Origin: Chlorokybus atmophyticus
Lineage: Eukaryota; Streptophyta; Chlorokybophyceae; Chlorokybales; Chlorokybaceae
NCBI GenBank assembly: GCA_009103225.1
Contig: RHPI01003009.1
Location: 86,091 to 139,215 of the forward strand
Reading direction: 5' to 3'
Length of the DNA stretch: 53,125 nucleotides
In this document: positions 45,696 through 53,125 of the stretch, in pieces
Layout: each line of letters opens with the position of its first letter
Numbering within the stretch: the first letter of the stretch is position 1
Translations under genes and position numbers: made by a program
The notes under the pieces: model-generated
What the model was told of the DNA's origin: nothing
The model's input: the letters and a program-made list of their open reading frames with translations, nothing else
Databases searched by the model: none

Positions 45696-46810
45696 ATGGC
45701 AGCTCCAGCTACCCCTTATAAGCAGCCCTCTATACCTGCTATGTTGTGTCGTGTGACATGCTGCTATGCATGTGTTGTGTTGCTGCTGTGCATGATAGCA
45801 CATAAGCATCAGCAAGCGCGTGTTTTGCTGACTATTTTGCAGACTGTGCCTAACTCCCAACGGCTCTACTCTTGCTACCTGCCCTACGATCCCCTGCAGC
45901 CAATTCACACGCCTCACCGGTCTTACAAGACAGCCAATGGACCACACATACACCCTGCAAGCCGCCAACTTCAGCAGCATTTGCACAGCACAGCAAGCAC
46001 TACTGCCCTGGTTGCACAGGTTTGCTTGCTGCTTCTTTACCACCCTGCTCTGCCTGCCTGCCTGCCCGCCCCTTGCATTACACTGAGCTACTTGCACATA
46101 GCTAAATGGTCCTTGTGAAGCCCCCGCTCAAATGCATTTGCTCACCCTGTTCTGCTCTTGGCTTGCTGTGTGTGCGCGTGCATGCACTTCGCATCTATTG
46201 GAAAGCCTATACCTATGTACGTGTGTAAATAAATCTCCACAACTATTCTCGCCATGCCATAAGTGCTGCGCATCCATTGTACATGCACAATGTCACTCAG
46301 CAGGCAGCATTCCTAAGCACATACCTTCATTCAACAAGCAGCACCACCGGGCATAGCCAACTACGTGCGTGTAATAGCTTAGGCAGAACAGTATCATACG
46401 CCTTTTGTACAGCTCAACGCTACGTCTACTACTAGCTACCCCACCATGTGCATGTAGCACGTCCACTCGTAAGTCAGTTCTCCCCCTTCCTCCGCGACAG
46501 CATTACCCACTGTGGCAGGTGGGTGCATACTGTTGCGACACGCACAACCCAGACATTGTAGAGCAACACATGCAAACAGGCAGTCATATTACAGGACCAC
46601 CAGTACAGTATCGGACCTGTACATTAGTAAGTGTGATACATGTTTTCTTGACAGTCGGTTGTACCACCATTAGTGGTGTTCATGCAGAGTGTTCAATATG
46701 CCAATCATTCAGCAAGTGCACCAGTTGCATACTACAACAGCGGTCATTACACGCGATACTGCACAAATTTTGCATCCACCACAAGACAATTGTACAGGCA
46801 GACATGTTGA
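45696..46810 (+). CDS. Small protein of unknown function, four phase-0 exons
   Basis: Exons 45696-45752, 45843-46019, 46519-46626 and 46688-46810 give 154 residues ending TGA. All junctions are phase 0 and all frames stay open. The protein starts MAAPATPYKQPSIPAM and contains YLPYDPLQPIHTPHRSYK, GPHIHPASRQLQQHLH and DTHNPDIVEQHMQTGSH. It ends SGHYTRYCTNFASTTRQLYR. The abundance of Tyr, Pro and His in short segments is reminiscent of microtubule-associated ciliary proteins, but that is only an impression. The first donor (CGT|GTGACA) is the weakest junction. An open frame just upstream (about 45567-45695) containing CKFCHAVRNHG may be a different, unresolved exon. Confidence 0.45.
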
Positions 46811-46973
46811 TGCAAGTCACTACTGATCTATGCAGGAGGGTGAGAACAGCGATGCTGGAGTCTAGACCAGGGTCTGCAAGCTAGCTTGCTTGGACAGGCA
46901 TCAGCCAGAGCGGAGTTGCGGTGACAAGCGGGTGGGAGCAGCAGTGTGGAGTGCCGCCACACATGTTCAGGAA

Positions 46974-47008
46974 GTCGCCAGACATACGCTTTCAGCGAGT
47001 TCCGTCAT
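46974..47008 (-). promoter_or_regulatory. SECIS-like core of selenoprotein W gene 1
   Basis: On the minus strand, 163 nt past the stop codon, it reads AUGA, 12 nt, AAA, 13 nt, GA. This is the spacing of a eukaryotic SECIS element: non-Watson-Crick quartet plus apical adenines. The apical part GCUGAAAGC and the UCUGGCGA end match the copy behind gene 2. The flanks contain GCAGCA and TGCTGC, which could close a longer stem. Folding was judged by eye only. Confidence 0.75.
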
Positions 47009-47170
47009 AGTGCTGCTTTCGCCTGCGCCGTCGCTTTTGCACAAGTGATTAGCATTAGCTTGGGTGAGGGAATCACAAACCATGGAGCTTTAATCTGGCG
47101 CAATGGCAATGTTGTTGGAACATCAGCTTACCTTCACGACCACCGGCTGATGCCGGCAATGACATTAGCC

Positions 47171-48432
47171 CTACTGATTGGCTGCCTTTATATCAGGCTG
47201 CACCTCCAACAAGACGGCCTTTACAGCATCTTCAATGGCTTGCACCTTGTCATCCGTGTCCACCTGCCACAGACCAGCATAAGACAAAAGCAAACAAAAA
47301 CAAGCTGCCAGCTGAGGACTTGAAGCCCAATGTGAGTCGGCATATGGCTCAACAATCATCGCATCACCACTGACAAATCTTGACACCACAATGGCAAACA
47401 TGCAAGCCACTCACATAGCCTTGGCCGTTCTTCTTGGAGTGGAGCAGCAACCGTGTACCATCTTTCTTGACGACCTCGACCTCTGCAAGCAACAGCCAAG
47501 TGAGCTTGCAGCACAACGGCTAAGCTTATGCACAATGCTAAATTCCAAGTCAGCAACGGCACTGTCCAACTGGAAAAGCGCGCTTTGCTTCATGTGTTCC
47601 ATGCCCTTGAGCCATATGGCACGCATTTATGAGTGCAAAATGAGTGTCTGCTTGAGTCATCTACTCGACTGAAATACACTCTGCACTCACCTAGCCAGCC
47701 GGTTCTGGTTTTTGTTGCCACTCCTGTCTGCAACACACACGCATACAGCTTCAGAACCGAAGCAGCTGGGCGGACGGCATTTACCAGGGAATGCGCAATC
47801 CACAGACACCCAGCCCTCTTACAATGTCGATTCGTCCAGGAAACCTTGCATTGAGGGCACACACAAGAGGACCAACAAGCTTCGCCATGCACATGATCAC
47901 ATGAACGTCAGCATCTGACTTGAACTCACCGCAGCCAATTGAGCGATTATGCCAATTACATGAAGAGCTTACCACGCTGAGTCTTCCTGGGAACCTTGCA
48001 TTGAGGGCACTCTCAATGTGTCGGTAGTGTGAAATGTACCCTGAATAGCAAGCAGATAGGCAAGCTCAGCAGCGTGATATGGTACCCGGCAGGAAGCCAA
48101 ACCAGCAAACAACTCAGACATGGCACAATACCTCATCCCCCGCTGTAGACAGAAGGCAGCCGGATGGAAGAAGCAGGGCACAGAGCAGCATTTAGCATAC
48201 AATGACAGACAGTCAAGTCAGCATAAGAGGCAGCAGCTAAAGATCAAAACAGCCACCCATGAGACATTGAGCAAGCAAGCAAGCAGCAAGCAACAACCAA
48301 GCAAGCCGATGGGCAAAGCAGAAGACCACTCGCCGCAGCCTACCAGTAAGTGACCTCAATCTTGAGGCGCTGGTCCGGCGGCAGCGGGACGGCCGGCGCG
48401 GGCAGGCCGGAAGGAGCTGAAGACTGAGCCAT
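47171..48432 (-). CDS. SELENOW: Selenoprotein W, paralog 1 (Rdx family), UGA read as selenocysteine
   Basis: Six exons on minus: 48344-48432, 48132-48142, 47973-48040, 47691-47727, 47415-47482, 47171-47263; 121 residues if the UGA at 48135-48133 is read as selenocysteine. The redox motif is VTYCGGUGY (Cys30, Sec33), matching the CxxU of SelW/SelT/SelH. RFPGRL, a TG-containing loop, EVEVVKKDGTRLLLHSKKNG and a VQAIEDAVKAVL helix follow, as in animal SelW. SelW proteins have a thioredoxin-like fold and are thought to act in thiol redox control with 14-3-3 or glutathione partners. The UGA lies in an 11-nt exon. The ATG chosen gives a short Pro-rich leader MAQSSAPSGL. A SECIS-like core lies downstream at 46974-47008. 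A conventional annotation would stop at the UGA or miss the gene. Confidence 0.92.
47823..47862 (-). pseudogene. Partial duplicate of SelW1 exon 3
   Basis: Inside the intron between exons 3 and 4 of SelW1, the minus strand reads ALNARFPGRIDI followed by a GTAAGAG donor. It is nearly identical to ALNARFPGRLSV of exon 3. The 5' half of the exon and a good acceptor are missing, so it is probably a relic rather than an alternative exon. RIDI is closer to the RLDI of animal SelW than the exon now used. Confidence 0.7.
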
Positions 48433-50917
48433 GGATGCCTGAAAAGTTTCTCAACCCCTCTCCGGGCGTGCACCTCGCCGCCCTCCGGCCGCCGCAGTCG
48501 CTCAACGGGCTCTTGCTCAAGGCTGTAGCACCGCTGGCAGGCTGGTAGGCAGCGAGCGCTGCTGACTGACACATGGAATCTGCAGTACACGTGTATGATT
48601 ACTGCGGTACCGCTGCCGGTTTGATTCCTGATGATTATTATGAGGCCAATCAAATGGACAGTAGGTAGGCCTACCAGCTAATGCTTGCATAGATTTTGCA
48701 TTGCCACAAGCCTTTTGCTTGAGAATTGAACATGAGACCTGTTTGTATGTGAAGTCCAACATGTTCACATATCAAGGGATGATTATGGTTTATGACTAGT
48801 AACGTTCATAAACCCTACATTGATAAAAGCTCGTGATTTGTCACTAGCTGATTTCGGGTATGTTTTATTGCAACCATTGGTGAAGCTTTGCTTGTTGGAG
48901 TAAATGTTATGTTATTTTGTGGTTCGGTATAATATGCTTTGCTATGTTGTGTTTTTTGAGTGCGTATATCCTGCCGTGCACGCGTTATACAACAATTAGA
49001 GTCATACTATTACGCCGTGTTACGCTAGCTATTATTATACAAAATATGTAATAATGAGTCGTTATTACATACTATGCATACCCTATGTATTGTCACACAA
49101 CCGGGCAAGGGCAATAGCGAAGCTAGCTACTTAGGTTGTATACGCAGCCTGGTGGTGTAACAAGTTGTTGGCTGGCATGTGGGACCGTGCTTGTGCTTGC
49201 ATATGTCACAAAGCCGTGCAATGGTTAGTCACATGCACACCATTGCATGTATTCTACACAAAGTGATGATCACACAAACTTCATGTGCACTTGTGTAAAA
49301 GACCACAGATAGCAAGTGACATTTTGTGCGGAAGCACCTATTTGTGAGACATACCTTATGATATTGTTAAGCACATAATGTTCTACTCGTACTACACTGA
49401 TACCCACAAAAATCGTTTGTATCTATAGGTTAAATGACGACCAAATGCTAGTTTGAGGACATATAAGGGTCCAGGTAGGGGCAAAAGTGAGTGTACGTGC
49501 TTGAAAACTGCGAGGTGAAAAGTTGGATAATCATATGCAAGTAACAACTCCAAGTTTTTATGCTACCACAAACATGCTTATTTAGTTGCCCCGCGTGTTT
49601 CCGCACATTACCCCACAAATGAATGCCTGATAAAAATGCATGCTGCAGGGAAAGTTATCTATCCGCTATCTGCTAGGTCGGTTTTTAAGTGGTATATACA
49701 AGGCAACAAATATCAACATGACGGTTGTGCTCATGCAACATGTTCGTCGCCTGCCAACGGCCAATGATGACCTTATTTGATTGAATGTATTGCAAACCAT
49801 TGCAATACATTCAATCAAATTATCCAACATATAAACATGCCTTACAAAACCATTATGTTATAGTACATGCATTTCATATACACGTACATATGCATAAGAT
49901 GCATGTATTACGTGACTCATATGATCAATGGGATTGCGTGGCTTATATTGTAATGCATCTATCCACATGTTGGCATAGGTATGTATAGTGTGGCTGCTCA
50001 ACCATATACACGCATTGTGCCAAGTTGAATCGGCAAAGGGTCGTACATATCATGTGGTATGTAATCAATACATGTGCACATCATGTTGTACTCTACGAAT
50101 TATAAAATGGTGTTATACTTGAGACCAGAAGGTGGTGCACATGATGTCATGCTATGCCATGTGTTGAATGCATGCCATGATTGTGCTCAAGCATTAGGGG
50201 TGGCCCACTCATACCAAAGCCTTGGTATGCTATGCTGTGCACACACGCCCACACCATCACTACCCGCATCCATAGTGACGCAACATGCTCCACACAACCA
50301 CAGCCATAGCTGCTTGGCAAGCCCATAGCGTCGCCCCACCCTCAACCCCAAGATTACCTGGAGGGAAACGCCACTATCAGCAAGTTGCCATGCATGCGGG
50401 CAACTGCCAACTCCGGCCGGCCAAGCTTTTACATCTAAGTGACTACGCTATATGAAAACCTGTGACTGCAATGCTTTTTTAATGTGTGCTCATTGCTTCA
50501 ATATTTGCGAATCACAACATGTTGAACAATTACACGTGATTGATTACTAGACATGTCAGTTTACAACCACGTCAACATAGGACTAATAAAAGCATGCACA
50601 TGCAACATACATCTACACAATAGCTACAGTCTTTGCCTACAATGGCCTACTAGCAAACACGGCATCTGTTGCAGCAATGCACAAATGGCAATCTAGTTAC
50701 TCAAACAAGTTTGCGCATACGTGCCCGTGCTACACACTTGCACGTCGCACCACTAGGGTTTGATGCGGACTGCCATTGATCTACACAATGCAATCTGTCA
50801 ACAGGTTGAAGCGGTCTTCTTGTCACTTGAGGTACGCAATCTATATACAAAGACTACTAGCGAGCCTGCACGCCAGTAAGCAGCTATGTAGCAGTGCCGC
50901 CACACACTGGTCGGGCA
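48433..50917. other. AT-rich gene-free stretch between the two SelW genes
   Basis: The left end (48433-48560) is GC-rich and likely the 5' region of SelW1. The rest is AT-rich with no exon seen. A perfect hairpin lies at 49775-49820. Confidence 0.5.
49775..49820. repeat. Perfect 21-bp hairpin with 4-nt loop
   Basis: The arms 49775-49795 and 49800-49820 are exact reverse complements around ACCA. This is an almost uninterrupted 46-nt palindrome in AT-rich intergenic DNA. It could be a hairpin RNA or a transposon end scar. Confidence 0.9.
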
Positions 50918-50953
50918 ATCACCAGACTTGCATCTTTCAGCGACTGCCGTCAT
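50918..50953 (-). promoter_or_regulatory. SECIS-like core of selenoprotein W gene 2
   Basis: On minus, 56 nt past the stop: AUGA, 12 nt, AAA, 14 nt, GA. AUGACGG, UCGCUGAAAG and GUCUGG are shared with the element behind gene 1, while the sequence around them differs. This is strong evidence of selection on this structure. A GUGUGGCGGCACU segment just beyond is also shared. Confidence 0.78.
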
Positions 50954-51008
50954 GCTTGCTGCTCCTATGCATGCACACACATCCATCTTCACAATATACT
51001 TGAAACCT

Positions 51009-52044
51009 CTATTCGCTTCCACCCGGTGGTGAAGCTGGTGGCTTGATATCACTCTGCTCCTGCAGCAGAGTGGCCTCCACTGCATCCAGCACTCGCTTAC
51101 TCTTTGTGCTTGTGTTGAACTGCAATGAAACATTCTCAGAACGGCTGCGTTAACGCACTTGCATAACCACATTGCCAATCAAACAAGACAAGCTCCCACT
51201 CACATAGCCTTCACCGTTCTTCTTTGAGAAAATCAACTCTCGCGTTCCATCCTTCTTGACTATTTCGACTTCTGCAGCAACATGTCTTACTTACAGACTT
51301 CCCCAACACATCAAAGTTATGTAAATTATGCAAGTCGTCAGTAGACAACTAGGAATGAGACTCTGGCAGTTGCAATGCTGTGCATGAAACCAAGCAAAGC
51401 ACGCCAAATAAACTGCAGAATGCAACACTCACCAAACAAGCTTGTTGTCTTCTGTGTCGGTGTTCCTACCTGAACAACATATGACAGCGCTGGTCAAAGG
51501 TTGCAATAGCAATACCGCATGCCTTCTGCAAAACAACTACCAACTTGGTAAATCATGTCACCAATCAACATCGTTTCATCATGCAGTGCAATACCACTTG
51601 CAGCCGCCCAGGAAACCTCGCATTGAGGGCACTCTCAATGCTTCGGTAGTGGGTGCCGTACACTCCTACACAACAGCAGTGGCTCTGTCAATGCTTGTAG
51701 ACACAACTGCATCTGACATAATCGGTTTGTGAATGGCATGAGTATCCTAGCCTACAGCACAAGAGACACAAGAAACTAAACTGGTACCTCATCCGCCGCT
51801 GCAGGACGAGCAGAAGGTTCAATCCGTGCGCCACATAAGCACAATGCGGCATCAGCAACATGACATGAGATTTGTTCAGGTCTTTCAAGAGCGAAGGTAA
51901 CAACCACACTTACCAGTAAGTAACTTCAATCCGTAGGCGCTCCTCTGGAAGCAAAGGGACAGCCGGTGGCGGGAAAGCGTCGGCAGCAGCGGCAGCTTGC
52001 CGCTGCGACGCCGCACCGCCGTCCGACCCACAGCAGTTGCCCAT
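51009..52044 (-). CDS. SELENOW: Selenoprotein W, paralog 2, with likely N-terminal acylation motif
   Basis: Six exons on minus: 51914-52044, 51788-51798, 51595-51665, 51433-51469, 51204-51271, 51009-51119; 142 residues with Sec47 encoded by UGA at 51791-51789. The motif is VTYCGGUGVYGTHY. RFPGRLQV, VGTPTQKT (like the EGTPQATG loop of animal SelW), EVEIVKKDGTRELIFSKKNG and a C-terminal helix VLDAVEATLL follow. Exon lengths 2, 4 and 5 equal those of paralog 1 (11, 37, 68), so the two arose by duplication. The N-terminus MGNCCGSDGG fits N-myristoylation at Gly2 and palmitoylation at Cys4/Cys5, suggesting a membrane-bound form; paralog 1 lacks it. The UGA is alone in an 11-nt exon. A SECIS-like core lies at 50918-50953. 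Confidence 0.93.
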
Positions 52045-52719
52045 GCTTGTGTATGCAGGTCACCTCCTCAGCAAGCCATGCCGCTCATGCTGCCCACACC
52101 GCCGCCCCAGGCAAGAGTCTCACCGCCAAGCAAGCTAATGCTGTACTACGCTGTACGACAACAGCACGACAACGTGCTGAAGGGACTTCCAACATGATGG
52201 CACATCTAGTTGTGGAAGTTGTCCTTGTCCAGCTTTGGCGGGAAATGCTTCCTGCTTCCCGCGTTGTATTTATCCGGCGGGGCGCGGTCGCCACGTCAGC
52301 CCGCAGGTCGTGCCCATCCGTTAGGCAGGACGTAACGCCTGCATGTTGGCCAAGCCTCACCCGGCAGCCGCTGCGCTGCGGACAAAGCGGCTGCACTGCA
52401 GCAGTAGCTGCTGCACAGCGGTGGCAAAGCACCTGCAGTATTCGGCTGCTTTGTTCAATTGATTGCTCCATTGCTCTGCTTGCTTGCCAACGGCGACGGT
52501 GGCGGTGGCGGTGGCGGTGGACGTTGTTGAGGAGGTTGTTGTGGTTACCGACAGGGTGTGCGTGAAGCTCGGTGTTTGCAGGGCTGGTTATCATAGGTTG
52601 TTCTGCTAAGTGGTTGGCTTTGTATTGGTGTTGTTCCGTGTGCGGTCGGTGGGTTGTTAAGGTGCACAAAGTGCGGGAAAGGGGAGTTGTTGTGTGCATA
52701 CCGTCGTGGTGCAGGGACA
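52045..52719. other. GC-rich divergent promoter region
   Basis: It lies between SelW2 (minus) and the gene starting at 52720 (plus). It contains GGCGGTGGCGGTGGC repeats at about 52495-52520. Long open frames on both strands look like low-complexity artefacts. Confidence 0.45.
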
Positions 52720-53125
52720 ATGGCTGGGGAGGGTGAGTTTGGCAGTCAGTCCCAGCTCAAGTCAGCGGCGCTCATGGATCAGATGAAGGCTCACCTGGGT
52801 ACCGACGCTGGCAAGGAGTTGCAGAAAAAGATTGGTGCGTGTTGAAAGTCGTGACGTGGTGCTTGAGCTAGGCGTACAGTTTGCTGCATGCCACTGCTTG
52901 CAAGTTCTGTGTCCAATGTGCAGAAGAATTGTGTGTATGACAGTGGTTATCTACACAATTAACGACATATGAATGTATGTGAATGTGGATTGACACAGTG
53001 CTAACCCCGGTAGTTTGACGCACTGTTATCATCCTGCAACAACTGTGTTTAGGCTGATGACAGCACGGCATACAACCTGCACGCAAGCACCGGCGACCAA
53101 CGTCTAGCGCGCCTTACATGGGGTA
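52720..53125 (+). CDS. Partial gene, possibly sterol carrier protein 2-like; runs off the window
   Basis: Exon 1 (52720-52834) encodes MAGEGEFGSQSQLKSAALMD, then QMKAHLGTDAGKELQKKI, and ends at a G|GTGCGT donor. The amphipathic helix pattern (LMDQMKAHL...GKELQKKI) resembles the N-terminus of SCP2 domains, small lipid-binding folds. A third exon from 53053 reads ADDSTAYNLHASTGDQRLAR to the window edge. To keep frame it needs a tiny middle exon, and an 11-nt candidate (52924-52934, between GTGCAG and GTATGA) fits, giving KKIEELCADD. The coding start looks sound; the family call is tentative because the diagnostic middle of the domain is outside the window. Confidence 0.45.

Noticed and set aside
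52085-52720. 211-residue minus-strand open frame
   Set aside because: GC-rich promoter region between divergent genes. Composition is not protein-like and there are no splice or domain signals.

Overview
This window is nuclear DNA from an intron-rich, flagellated unicellular eukaryote (a protist or alga). Genes have many short GT-AG introns (about 50-150 bp, often TG- or CACACG-rich), use the standard stop codons, and use UGA for selenocysteine. A coiled-coil protein resembling axonemal dynein-arm docking factors points to motile flagella, and an actobindin-type multi-repeat actin binder points to a protist. I cannot name the lineage. The sequence is draft quality: a 90-N gap lies in a (CT)n tract at 26545-26634 and single Ns lie at 31937 and 34071. 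All gene models were spliced by hand; every CDS keeps its frame through all its junctions.

Layout. 1-4800: a MITE-like element, then a 13-exon B-type cyclin. 4817-25276: a large inverted duplication. On the minus strand lie an intact actobindin-type gene (11127-12944) and a broken secreted sugar dehydrogenase (GSDH1, 4817-8403). On the plus strand lie a decayed actobindin copy (19226-19990) and the intact dehydrogenase GSDH2 (21653-25276). The spacer holds a histidine-phosphatase gene and a small gene of unknown function. 26946-28199: CCDC25. 28881-35503: a 13-exon coiled-coil gene resembling outer-dynein-arm docking proteins. 36834-37430: a small DnaJ-type zinc-finger protein. 38489-43276: a third, heavily decayed dehydrogenase (GSDH3). 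Its exon 3 is split by an LTR-bearing miniature retroelement (TRIM-like) in an unusual five-LTR tandem form with a 5-bp target-site duplication. 44266-46810: two small unknown genes. 47171-52044: two selenoprotein W genes on the minus strand. 52720-end: the start of a gene that may encode an SCP2-like protein.

The most striking content is the pair of SelW paralogs. In both, the in-frame UGA of the CxxU redox motif sits alone in an 11-nt micro-exon. Both carry a conserved SECIS-like core (AUGA...AAA...GA, matching spacing) downstream of the stop, and one has an MGNCC start suited to dual acylation. The second striking item is the TRIM-like array, whose empty site can be read from two paralogous genes in the same window. 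The three dehydrogenase copies form a natural decay series: one intact, one with two lesions, and one with many lesions plus a transposon.

Outside these units I see long gene-free stretches rich in CA/TG microsatellites and several perfect 20-23 bp hairpins.
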